Shown in pieces: positions 1-5,345 of a DNA stretch of 5,345 nucleotides. Numbering within the stretch: the first letter of the stretch is position 1; every line of letters begins with the position of its first letter. Source of the stretch: Planctomycetota bacterium (GTDB lineage: Bacteria > Planctomycetota > Planctomycetia > Pirellulales > Lacipirellulaceae); the NCBI GenBank assembly GCA_022614705.1, contig JAKEIB010000140.1:1-5345 (forward strand). Reading direction: 5' to 3'. The translations under genes and the position numbers were made by a program. Below the pieces are notes generated by a model. It ran no database searches and was not told the DNA's origin. It saw nothing but the letters and a program-made list of their open reading frames with translations.

Positions 1-44
1 ACACGTCGAATAGGCGCCTACGCTCATGGCGCGCGCCTTGTCCC

Positions 45-803
45 ATGATATTATGTACTTGTCCAGGCCAATGTTGCAGATTTATTGCGATGGGCCATAA
101 CTGCGATTCGGAAGAAGACCCCTTTCTCGTTGCGCTCGACCGCGCCAACGGCGAAGTACGTTGGAGAACAAACCGCCATACGTCGGCCATGAAGAAATTC
201 TCGTTCAGCACTCCAATCGTCATCGAGGTGGACGGCGCGAAACAAATCATCAGCCCCGGCAGCGGTTTTGTTGGCGCATACGACCCAGCCGACGGTCGGG
301 AGATTTGGCGCGTTGGTTACGGCGAAGGATACTCCGTTGTGCCGCGGCCGGTATTTGCCCACGGGCTGCTGATCGTCGTTTCCGGTTTCGACAAACCCAC
401 CCTTCTGGCGATCGATCCGCAGGCAGCCAGCGGCGATGTGACGGAATCGCACGTTAAGTGGAGGCACGAGAAAGGCGCACCGTTGACATCATCCGTGCTA
501 GTCGTCGGAGACGAGTTGTATTTCGTCTCCGACGCCGGCGTCGCATCCTGTCTCGATGCTCGGACCGGCAAAGTCCATTGGACGAAACGTTTGGGCGGGA
601 ATTTCTCCGCGTCTCCGGTGTCTGCGGCGGGGCGCGTCTATTTTCAAAGCGAAGAGGGAATCACGCAGGTCGTAGCGACAGGCGCGAGCTTCCAACTATT
701 GGCGACCAACGATATCGAGGAGCGTACATTGGCCTCGGCAGCCGTGTCTGAAAACACTTTCTTTCTGCGCTCAGAGTTCCACTTATGGCGGATTGGCCGG
801 TGA
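45..803 (+). CDS. PQQ-like beta-propeller repeat protein, N-terminally truncated or partial
   Basis: The reading frame encodes the C-terminal blades of a PQQ/BamB-like beta-propeller, a fold that usually acts in the periplasm or envelope. Propeller blade signatures recur: LVALDRANGEVRW (residues 28-40), GAYDPADGREIW (77-88) and SCLDARTGKVHW (168-179). The ends TLASAAVSENTFFLRSEFHLWRIG are typical of planctomycete members. From memory, full-length relatives are about 400-450 residues with a signal peptide; here only about 235 residues look homologous, starting near NCDSEED (residue 19). Residues 1-18 are cysteine-rich, use codons rare elsewhere in the gene (ata, tta, tgt, aga), and contain no signal peptide. 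The frame stays open to base 3, so the ATG at 45 is only nominal. The gene is either cut by a rearrangement or frameshift near base 100, or continues outside the window with an unusual N-terminus. No enzyme residues are recognisable, so the substrate is unknown. Confidence 0.75.
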   Translation: MILCTCPGQCCRFIAMGHNCDSEEDPFLVALDRANGEVRWRTNRHTSAMKKFSFSTPIVIEVDGAKQIISPGSGFVGAYDPADGREIWRVGYGEGYSVVPRPVFAHGLLIVVSGFDKPTLLAIDPQAASGDVTESHVKWRHEKGAPLTSSVLVVGDELYFVSDAGVASCLDARTGKVHWTKRLGGNFSASPVSAAGRVYFQSEEGITQVVATGASFQLLATNDIEERTLASAAVSENTFFLRSEFHLWRIGR

Positions 804-928
804 ATTCCAAGCTCGAAACGGCCGAGGTATAACGGTTGTCTAAGGCAAACGTCCAAATGCCGATCGGAACCTCAAGGAAACGCGCGATGTAGAAGCCGAC
901 CGGCCTAGGCCAAGGAGAATCCGCGCAC

Positions 929-965
929 GAAACACCCCCGAGCTGCTGTTGAGCGCCCCGGGGGT
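929..965 (-). terminator. Probable terminator after tRNA-fMet
   Basis: On the minus strand, 11 bases beyond the tRNA end, a 7-bp perfect outer stem (ACCCCCG with CGGGGGT; plus-strand arms 934-940 and 959-965) encloses a loop that can form an extra GCT/AGC pairing. It is followed by GTTTCG, a short and imperfect U-tract. Position and shape fit a Rho-independent terminator for the tRNA transcript; the weak U-tract lowers confidence. Confidence 0.5.
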
Positions 966-975
966 AATATATAAG

Positions 976-1049
<74 letters not shown>

Positions 1050-1066
1050 TCAGTTGGGTGTTTGAT

Positions 1067-1090
1067 CCCGGACCGCCGTGGCGGGCCGGG
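1067..1090 (-). other. Leader hairpin upstream of tRNA-fMet
   Basis: A 24-base near-perfect inverted repeat has plus-strand arms CCCGGACCGCC and its partner ending CCGGG. It forms 10 base pairs with one A/G mismatch around a very small loop. It lies between the predicted tRNA promoter and the tRNA 5' end, so it would sit at the very start of the precursor transcript. It may influence precursor processing or stability. Read on the plus strand it is followed by CTTTCTATTATT, so a plus-strand terminator is an alternative. Confidence 0.45.
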
Positions 1091-1096
1091 CTTTCT

Positions 1097-1126
1097 ATTA
1101 TTACCCATGAGTCTCCCTGCCGGCAA
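1097..1126 (-). promoter_or_regulatory. Predicted sigma70-type promoter of tRNA-fMet
   Basis: On the minus strand, TTGCCG (plus 1121-1126; 4/6 match to the -35 consensus) is followed after an 18-base spacer by AATAAT (plus 1097-1102; 5/6 match to the -10 consensus). Transcription would begin near base 1090, about 41 bases before the mature tRNA. Position and orientation fit the tRNA; no experimental support is available. Confidence 0.45.
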
Positions 1127-1291
1127 GGTGCGTCTAAAACTGCCGGAGTTCGCGCTCCATTGCCGATCTATCGTGTAGGTCTTGCGGATCGGGATTTCCC
1201 GGCCGGCATATGTCGGGCTTTTGACGCTGACTTGCTTCACCATCGATTCGCGTTTCATGTCAGGCTGGAAAGGCTAACGTACGGGGTTTCC
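1127..1291. other. Intergenic stretch with no convincing gene
   Basis: This is part of the 443-base gap between the tRNA and the toroid gene. A minus-strand frame beginning with ATG at 1258 has fairly high third-position GC over its first 40 codons, but it has no ribosome binding site and runs straight through the tRNA promoter and tRNA. No RNA family or mobile-element signature was recognised here. Confidence 0.4.
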
Positions 1292-1320
1292 TTGCCACTG
1301 TGCTGCGGCGGGGATAGATT
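1292..1320 (+). promoter_or_regulatory. Predicted sigma70-type promoter for the toroid gene
   Basis: TTGCCA (1292-1297; 5/6 to the -35 consensus) and TAGATT (1315-1320; 4/6 to the -10 consensus) are separated by exactly 17 bases. Transcription would start near 1327 and give a leader of about 167 nt that contains the 1370-1443 inverted repeat. In GC-rich DNA such a pairing is uncommon but can arise by chance. Confidence 0.4.
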
Positions 1321-1369
1321 GGAGAAGGTGAGCCGCGCGTGCCGATTTTGAGGCTAGCAGTCCCCGACC

Positions 1370-1443
1370 GTCATTCTGAGGGAGGCTCGGCGACCGAAGG
1401 ATCAACGTTGCCCCACGAGATTCTTCGCTTCGCTCAGAATGAC
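1370..1443. repeat. MITE/REP-like inverted repeat
   Basis: The ends are an 11-bp perfect inverted repeat, GTCATTCTGAG (1370-1380) and CTCAGAATGAC (1433-1443). Inside, the arms remain related: GGAGGC and CGAAGGATC on the left resemble CGAAGC and CGAAGAATC read from the right, with about 8 extra bases in the left arm. Elements with TCATTCTGAG ends and a GCGAAGCGAAGAATC-type interior are, as far as I recall, dispersed non-coding repeats in several environmental bacterial phyla. No transposase and no clear target-site duplication is visible. It ends 50 bases before the toroid gene start and would form a hairpin in that gene's leader RNA. Confidence 0.7.
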
Positions 1444-1493
1444 AGGGTCGCATGTATTAAGCGGCGGCTTGCCGGAACAGAGAACTTTGTCGC

Positions 1494-2999
1494 ATGGTCG
1501 AACTCGAGCTACGACCGCCCGCGAATCTTCCCGGGCCGGCGACCGCTGCCGGTTTGCCTGCTTCGCCGTCCGCGCCGCCGCCGGGCGATGAAGCGCCGCT
1601 AGTCGATCTGGGCGCGGCGTTTCGCGAATCGCCGCCGTGGCTGGTGAGCGCGATCGTCCACATGCTCGTCATGATCGCCTTCGGACTGATGATCGTTCAC
1701 GCCGAGAAGCAGGAAGACCTGTTGCTCGACGCCGGTTACGCCGACGACTTCGGCGACCCAGTCGACGAGTCGTTCGACACGCTGCAAAACCAATTCGAGG
1801 TGGATGAAAACGCGCTCACGGCCGATAACGTGCCGATCGTCGACGATCCGCTGGCGATGCCGAACGTAACGGAGGTCGCGCCGAACGCCGTCATGCCGAC
1901 CGGGCCCGTGATGCAGACGCCGATCGGCGTGGCACTCACCGGCCGCGAGCCGGGCATGAAGGAAGCGCTGCTTAAGTCGTACGGCGGCACGGGCAAGACC
2001 GAAGGCGCCGTCGCTCTGGGTTTGCGCTGGGTCGCGAGTCAGCAGCATCGCAGCGGGTTGTGGAGTCTTTCCGGTCCCTACTCCGACGGCTCGCAAACCG
2101 AGAACCCCGAAGCGGCGACCGCCATGGCGCTACTCGCGTTTCAAGGCGCCGGGTTCACGCCGGCGAGCGATCCCAAGCAGGAGTTCACCCAGGTCGTGCG
2201 CCGCGGTTGGAAAGCGCTCCTTCAGCGGCAAAAATCCGACGGGCGGTTCTTTGACGACGCCAACGGCACGCATCAGCTTTACACGCAGGCCCAATGCACG
2301 ATGGCGCTGTGCGAGCTGTACGCGATGACCGGCGACGCCGTGTACTACGACGCCGCGCAACGGGCCGTCGATTACTGCGTCAAAATCCAATCGCCGCAAG
2401 GCGGTTGGCGGTATGTGCCGAACCAGGACAGCGACATGTCCGTCACCGGTTGGTTCGTGATGGCCTTGCAGAGCGCGCGGATGGGCGGCATCGAAGTGCC
2501 CAGCCCCGTGTTCGAGAAGATCGAAAAGTTTCTCGACTCGGTGCAGCGCGGCGACGAGAACGGGTACGATGTCGGCAGCCGCTACGCTTACCGTGTTCGC
2601 GACGGCGCCACGCTGCCACTTACCGCCGAGGGCTTGTTGTGCCGCCAGTACCTGGGTTGGCCGCATGATGATCCGCGATTGAACGCCGGCGTTGAATATC
2701 TCGCAGCCAACCTGCCGGCGTGGGACAAGCGGAACGTGTACTACTGGTATTACGCGACGCAAGTGCTGCACCACATGGAAGGCAAGCCGTGGCGAAAGTG
2801 GAACGATGAGATGAAAGTGCTGCTGCCGGCGCACCAGGAAAAGCGCGGCCGCGAGCGCGGCAGCTGGGAACCGAAAGGCGACCGCTGGGGCGACGCCGGG
2901 GGCCGGCTGTACGTAACGTGCCTTTCGCTCCTCACGCTCGAAGTGTACTACCGACACCTGCCGATGTATCGCACGGGGCTTTTCGAGAATGTGCGATAG
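1494..2999 (+). CDS. Membrane-anchored prenyltransferase/squalene-oxidase-repeat (alpha/alpha toroid) protein
   Basis: The 501-residue product has a Pro/Ala-rich N-terminus (about 1-47), one transmembrane helix (PPWLVSAIVHMLVMIAFGLMIV, about 47-68) and an acidic linker (71-155). From about 160 it has helical repeats of the terpene-cyclase/prenyltransferase toroid family. Repeat markers include GLRWVASQQHRSGLWS (176-191), GWKALLQRQKSDGRFF (238-253), AVDYCVKIQSPQGGWRY (291-307) and EYLAANLPAW (401-410). The position corresponding to the squalene-hopene cyclase DxDD motif reads DSDMS (312-316), so the catalytic aspartates are incomplete and a cyclase activity is doubtful. Planctomycetes encode many close relatives (YYWYYATQVLHHMEG, LEVYYRHLP) of unknown function. 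The toroid is inferred to lie outside the cytoplasmic membrane. The ATG at 1494 is the first start after an in-frame stop at 1458-1460; no clear Shine-Dalgarno is present. Confidence 0.93.
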   Translation: MVELELRPPANLPGPATAAGLPASPSAPPPGDEAPLVDLGAAFRESPPWLVSAIVHMLVMIAFGLMIVHAEKQEDLLLDAGYADDFGDPVDESFDTLQNQFEVDENALTADNVPIVDDPLAMPNVTEVAPNAVMPTGPVMQTPIGVALTGREPGMKEALLKSYGGTGKTEGAVALGLRWVASQQHRSGLWSLSGPYSDGSQTENPEAATAMALLAFQGAGFTPASDPKQEFTQVVRRGWKALLQRQKSDGRFFDDANGTHQLYTQAQCTMALCELYAMTGDAVYYDAAQRAVDYCVKIQSPQGGWRYVPNQDSDMSVTGWFVMALQSARMGGIEVPSPVFEKIEKFLDSVQRGDENGYDVGSRYAYRVRDGATLPLTAEGLLCRQYLGWPHDDPRLNAGVEYLAANLPAWDKRNVYYWYYATQVLHHMEGKPWRKWNDEMKVLLPAHQEKRGRERGSWEPKGDRWGDAGGRLYVTCLSLLTLEVYYRHLPMYRTGLFENVR

Positions 3000-3002
3000 C
3001 GG

Positions 3003-3029
3003 GGCTGTCGGCTGTCGGCCTTCGGCCGA
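3003..3029. repeat. Tandem GGCTGTC repeat and short hairpin after the toroid gene
   Basis: Two adjacent copies of GGCTGTC (3003-3009, 3010-3016) run into a 6-bp perfect hairpin, TCGGCC-TTC-GGCCGA (3015-3029), starting 15 bases after the stop codon. There is no U-tract, so it is not a classical terminator, but it could protect the mRNA 3' end. Similar CGGCTGTCGGCTGTCGG strings are, from memory, common between planctomycete genes. Confidence 0.45.
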
Positions 3030-3036
3030 AGGGTGG

Positions 3037-3083
3037 CTGGGGCAGTACGATAGTGATGCCCCAGAGGCGTAACGATCTGGGGC
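3037..3083. repeat. Three-armed, mutually exclusive hairpin element
   Basis: CTGGGGCA (3037-3044) can pair perfectly with TGCCCCAG (3057-3064) over a 12-base loop. The overlapping GCCCCAGA (3058-3065) can instead pair with TCTGGGGC (3076-3083) over a 10-base loop. Both stems are 8 bp and share the middle arm, so only one can form at a time. This could be a dispersed repeat or an attenuator-like switch; no U-tract follows either stem. Confidence 0.55.
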
Positions 3084-3136
3084 GTCGAAGACTCCGCCCA
3101 GCGCCCGGCAGCCGGCGGACAACCAGGGCTGTATGA

Positions 3137-3164
3137 TTGAATCCCGTTGGGATGTTGTTACAGT
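3137..3164 (+). promoter_or_regulatory. Possible promoter for the DUF1501 gene
   Basis: TTGAAT (3137-3142; 4/6 to -35) and TACAGT (3159-3164; 4/6 to -10) have a 16-base spacer in a locally AT-rich stretch. A transcript would start near 3171, giving a leader of about 16 nt to the ATG at 3187. It is supportive of that start rather than the upstream ATG at 3133, but the match is modest. Confidence 0.3.
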
Positions 3165-3186
3165 GCCGTTTGGTTGTGCGATTTCA

Positions 3187-4704
3187 ATGATTCCCACGAA
3201 GTTCACATCCAAGCCCCTCGGCCGACGTTTCGCGTCGCACGACAGCTCGCGCCGCGAGTTTCTTTGGAACTTGGGCGGCGGTTTGGGCGGCATCGCACTG
3301 GCGAGCATGCTCCGGCAGGAAGGGCTGTTGGCGAGCGGCACGGCGTCGCCGCGCGCGCTGCCCCAGCATCATGCGGCCAGGGCCAAGCGAATCGTGCAGT
3401 TGTATATGTCGGGTGCCGCAAGCCAGTGCGATCTGTGGGACTACAAGCCGGTTCTCGCGAAGCGCCACGGTGAAAAGTTCGATCCGGGCGAAGCGGTCGA
3501 ACTGTTCCAATCGGTGCCGGACAAAGTCATGAAGTCGCCATTCGCGTGGCGGCAGCACGGACAGTGCGGCAAATGGCTTAGCGAGCCGGTCGCTCCCTTG
3601 GGCGCGTGCGTCGACGACATTGCCTTCATCCATTCGATGGTATCGAAGTCGAACGTGCACGGGCCAGCGACATTCATGCAGGCGACGGGATTCGTTCTAC
3701 CGGGGTTTCCGAGCATGGGTTCTTGGATCAGCTACGGACTGGGCAGTTTGAACGACGACTTGCCGACGTTCGTCGTGCTGCCGGATCCGCGCGGATTCGC
3801 GCCGAACGGTCATATGAACTGGTCGTCCGGCTTTCTACCGGCCGCGCACCAGGCGACGATGGTGCAGCCCAGTGCCAAGATGCCGATTGCGGATCTGTTT
3901 CCACCGGGCGATACGTACGTGAACGCGGAAAGCGATGCCGACGGACAAACGGTGCTGCGCGAGCTGAATCGCGAACATGAGGCGAGCCGGCAGGGAGATT
4001 CGCGTCTGGACGCCCGCATCCGCTCGTACGAGCTGGCGGCCCGTATGCAGTTGAGCGCGCCCGAAGCGCTCAACATCGGCAGCGAGCCTAAGCACATTCT
4101 CAAGATGTACGGCCTGGATAAAGACAACACGGTCACGCCCCCGAAGGCCGCCATCGACACGGCGCAAGAGATCGAATACTTCGGCCGTAATTGCCTGGTT
4201 GCGCGGCGGCTCTTGGAGCGCGGTGTGCGTTTCGTGCAAGTTTGGAGCGGGGCGGACAACGGACATCCGCGCCGCAATTGGGATTCGCACGAGAACGTAC
4301 AGCGCGACCACGGTCCGCTCGCGGCGGGCCTCGGCATCGGCGTGGCGGCGCTCATCCAAGACCTCAAACAGCGGGGCATGCTGGAAGACACGATCGTGCT
4401 GTGGACGACCGAGTTCGGCCGCATGCCCTGCAACCAGGGATCGACCGGACGCGATCACAACCCGTTCGTGTTTACCAACTGGCTGGCTGGCGGCGGCGTG
4501 AAAGGCGGCGTGAGCTACGGAGCGAGCGACGAGTGGTCGTACAAGCCGCTCGATCGCGATAAGCCGACGTATTGCTACGACGTTCACGCCACCGTGCTGC
4601 ACCTCATGGGCATCGACCACACGCGGCTTACGTATCGCCACAACGGCATCGAACGCCGGCTGACGGACGTGCACGGGAATGTGATCCGCGAGATCGTTGC
4701 ATGA
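3187..4704 (+). CDS. DUF1501 family protein with Tat signal (alkaline-phosphatase-like fold)
   Basis: This 505-residue product is a full-length DUF1501 protein, an exported family of unknown activity related to the alkaline phosphatase/sulfatase superfamily. A twin-arginine motif SRREFL (21-26) precedes the hydrophobic stretch GGGLGGIALASML (30-42). Family blocks follow in order: RIVQLYMSGAASQCDLWDYKP (68-88), LPGFPSMGSWISYGLGS (171-187), NWDSHENVQRDH (364-375), TTEFGRMP (407-414), GRDHNPF (421-427), and YDVHATVLHLMG with RLTYRHNGIERRLTDVHG at the end. Asp/His in WDSHE, GRDH and DVHA are candidate metal ligands by analogy. An in-frame ATG at 3133 would add 18 residues and has a weak AGGG upstream. 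I prefer 3187 because those 17 added codons have low GC3 and a possible promoter lies there. In planctomycetes this gene usually follows a DUF1549/DUF1553 cytochrome-type gene, which is absent here. Confidence 0.93.
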   Translation: MIPTKFTSKPLGRRFASHDSSRREFLWNLGGGLGGIALASMLRQEGLLASGTASPRALPQHHAARAKRIVQLYMSGAASQCDLWDYKPVLAKRHGEKFDPGEAVELFQSVPDKVMKSPFAWRQHGQCGKWLSEPVAPLGACVDDIAFIHSMVSKSNVHGPATFMQATGFVLPGFPSMGSWISYGLGSLNDDLPTFVVLPDPRGFAPNGHMNWSSGFLPAAHQATMVQPSAKMPIADLFPPGDTYVNAESDADGQTVLRELNREHEASRQGDSRLDARIRSYELAARMQLSAPEALNIGSEPKHILKMYGLDKDNTVTPPKAAIDTAQEIEYFGRNCLVARRLLERGVRFVQVWSGADNGHPRRNWDSHENVQRDHGPLAAGLGIGVAALIQDLKQRGMLEDTIVLWTTEFGRMPCNQGSTGRDHNPFVFTNWLAGGGVKGGVSYGASDEWSYKPLDRDKPTYCYDVHATVLHLMGIDHTRLTYRHNGIERRLTDVHGNVIREIVA

Positions 4705-4712
4705 AGCGTGTT

Positions 4713-4747
4713 CACGTAGCCGAGTTTCGGAGAAACTCGGCTACGTG
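4713..4747. terminator. 16-bp perfect hairpin between convergent genes
   Basis: CACGTAGCCGAGTTTC (4713-4728) and its exact reverse complement (4732-4747) flank a 3-base GGA loop, starting 8 bases after the DUF1501 stop. No U-tract follows on either strand. Its place between two convergent genes suggests bidirectional transcript ending or 3'-end protection. The sequence type (GTAGCCGAGTTTC inverted) resembles dispersed planctomycete palindromes, so it may be a repeat element first and a terminator second. Confidence 0.6.
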
Positions 4748-4753
4748 GCGGAC

Positions 4754-4774
4754 GCCGGCCTCATAGAGGCCGGC
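4754..4774. repeat. 9-bp perfect hairpin, second of a tandem pair
   Basis: GCCGGCCTC (4754-4762) pairs exactly with GAGGCCGGC (4766-4774) over an ATA loop. It lies 6 bases after the 16-bp hairpin and 9 bases before the end of the VWA gene. Both hairpins end in CGGCTAC on the plus strand, suggesting a composite repeat. On the minus strand it directly follows the VWA stop codon and could serve as that gene's terminator, though without a U-tract. Confidence 0.55.
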
Positions 4775-4783
4775 TACAGTGCT

Positions 4784-5278
4784 TCACTTCACGAAGCGGT
4801 GTTCGCCGCCGGAATTGCGGGCGATCGTGCGCATGAGGCCGATCGTCATGTGATCGACGAACGCGATCGTGTGAATGGGAATCTGCCGCATTTTGATTCG
4901 CCTGCTCGGCCGATTGTGCGCCCGCAGGACTTCGATCGCGAGTGGATGAAACTGGCCATCGGAAAGGAAGAAGATCGCGTCCGGACGAAGCGATAAGGCG
5001 TGGAGCAGGGCAGGGAGCGGGTTGGTGCCGCCGTGTGCATGGCTTTCGTTGACCCAGTTGACCGTTTTGGCGCGTTCCTTCTCTGTTGCCAGCACTGGTT
5101 CGTCCGCATCCATCGGGTAGGCGCCGTCGTTGAAGAAGATCACAAAGTAACGCTGATCGCTGGCCAATTGTTCGATGGAGTGCAGCAGTTCGTAGCGAGC
5201 ACGGTCGAATTTGCCGCGCTCGTTCATGCTGTCGGAAGCGTCCACGACGTATGGCTCATCCGAAAAAATCTGCAACAC
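4784..5278 (-). CDS. von Willebrand factor A (VWA) domain protein, probably N-terminally truncated
   Basis: The 164-residue product is almost exactly one VWA domain, a metal-dependent binding fold. The MIDAS residues are present: D13-x-S15-x-S17 (VVDASDSM), T85 (GGTNPLPALLHAL) and D107 (FFLSDGQF). The ending IPIHTIAF...IARNSGGEHRFVK matches the C-terminus of planctomycete VWA proteins that, from memory, are much longer and carry an N-terminal membrane anchor. Here the only starts before the domain are GTG at 5278 and TTG at 5275, and an in-frame stop TAA lies 10 codons upstream of the GTG. No ribosome binding site or signal sequence is visible. A frame shifted by one base starts at ATG 5324 and overlaps, so a frameshift or a truncation is possible. 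The gene converges on the DUF1501 gene, leaving a 79-base gap with two hairpins. Confidence 0.7.
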   Translation of the reverse strand: MLQIFSDEPYVVDASDSMNERGKFDRARYELLHSIEQLASDQRYFVIFFNDGAYPMDADEPVLATEKERAKTVNWVNESHAHGGTNPLPALLHALSLRPDAIFFLSDGQFHPLAIEVLRAHNRPSRRIKMRQIPIHTIAFVDHMTIGLMRTIARNSGGEHRFVK

Positions 5279-5345
5279 AACAACGGAAGAAGATGCCGCG
5301 AATTAGCGAAGGGTTATTGGACATACGTGTGAGCTTGCTTTGGGT

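Noticed and set aside
902..911. Perfect 10-bp palindrome GGCCTAGGCC
   Set aside because: It has no loop, no partner copy in the window and no regulatory context; a GC-rich palindrome of this length can occur by chance.
1370..1443. Possible CRISPR repeat or riboswitch
   Set aside because: There is only one unit with no spacers, and the fold matches no riboswitch class I know; an inverted-repeat element explains it better.
2130..3341. Long 403-codon minus-strand open frame
   Set aside because: It is antisense to the strongly supported toroid gene and to the start of the DUF1501 gene; the product is low-complexity in Arg, His, Ala and Val, typical of a GC-rich shadow frame.
3835..4674. 279-codon minus-strand open frame
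   Set aside because: It lies wholly antisense to the DUF1501 gene, whose family motifs are unmistakable.
5000..5332. Plus-strand 110-codon open frame at the right end
   Set aside because: It is antisense to the VWA domain with intact MIDAS residues and shows no family features.

Overview
The window looks like a piece of a moderately GC-rich planctomycete chromosome, most likely of the Pirellula/Blastopirellula type. This rests on gene content: a DUF1501 protein with a twin-arginine signal, a membrane-anchored prenyltransferase/squalene-oxidase-repeat (alpha/alpha toroid) protein, a PQQ-type beta-propeller of a style common in planctomycetes, and a von Willebrand A (VWA) domain ending. Genes are sparse, intergenic hairpins are plentiful, and Shine-Dalgarno sequences are weak or absent, which fits the same group. 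The lineage is inferred from protein style; no phylogeny was run.

Layout. Bases 1-803 (+) hold the C-terminal part of a PQQ-like beta-propeller whose N-terminal half is missing or degraded. Bases 804-928 show nothing convincing. On the minus strand lies an initiator tRNA-fMet (976-1049) with its own promoter (1097-1126), a leader hairpin (1067-1090) and a terminator-like hairpin (929-965). Bases 1050-1493 are otherwise non-coding. They carry a plausible sigma70 promoter (1292-1320) and a MITE/REP-like inverted repeat (1370-1443) in the leader of the next gene. Bases 1494-2999 (+) encode the toroid protein. Bases 3000-3186 carry a short direct repeat, a small hairpin, a pair of mutually exclusive hairpins and a possible promoter. 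Bases 3187-4704 (+) encode the DUF1501 protein. Bases 4713-4774 hold two perfect hairpins between convergent genes. Bases 4784-5278 (-) encode a VWA domain whose N-terminal region is missing or frameshifted. The last 67 bases show no intact gene.

How the genes relate. The toroid and DUF1501 genes run in the same direction, but hairpins and a candidate promoter separate them, so they are probably separate units. All four protein families are common cell-envelope or exported proteins in planctomycetes, and most have no known substrate. I see no defence system, CRISPR array, transposase or biosynthetic cluster. The more unusual signals are the atypical initiator tRNA, the dense intergenic inverted repeats, and the two truncated-looking genes near the window ends.
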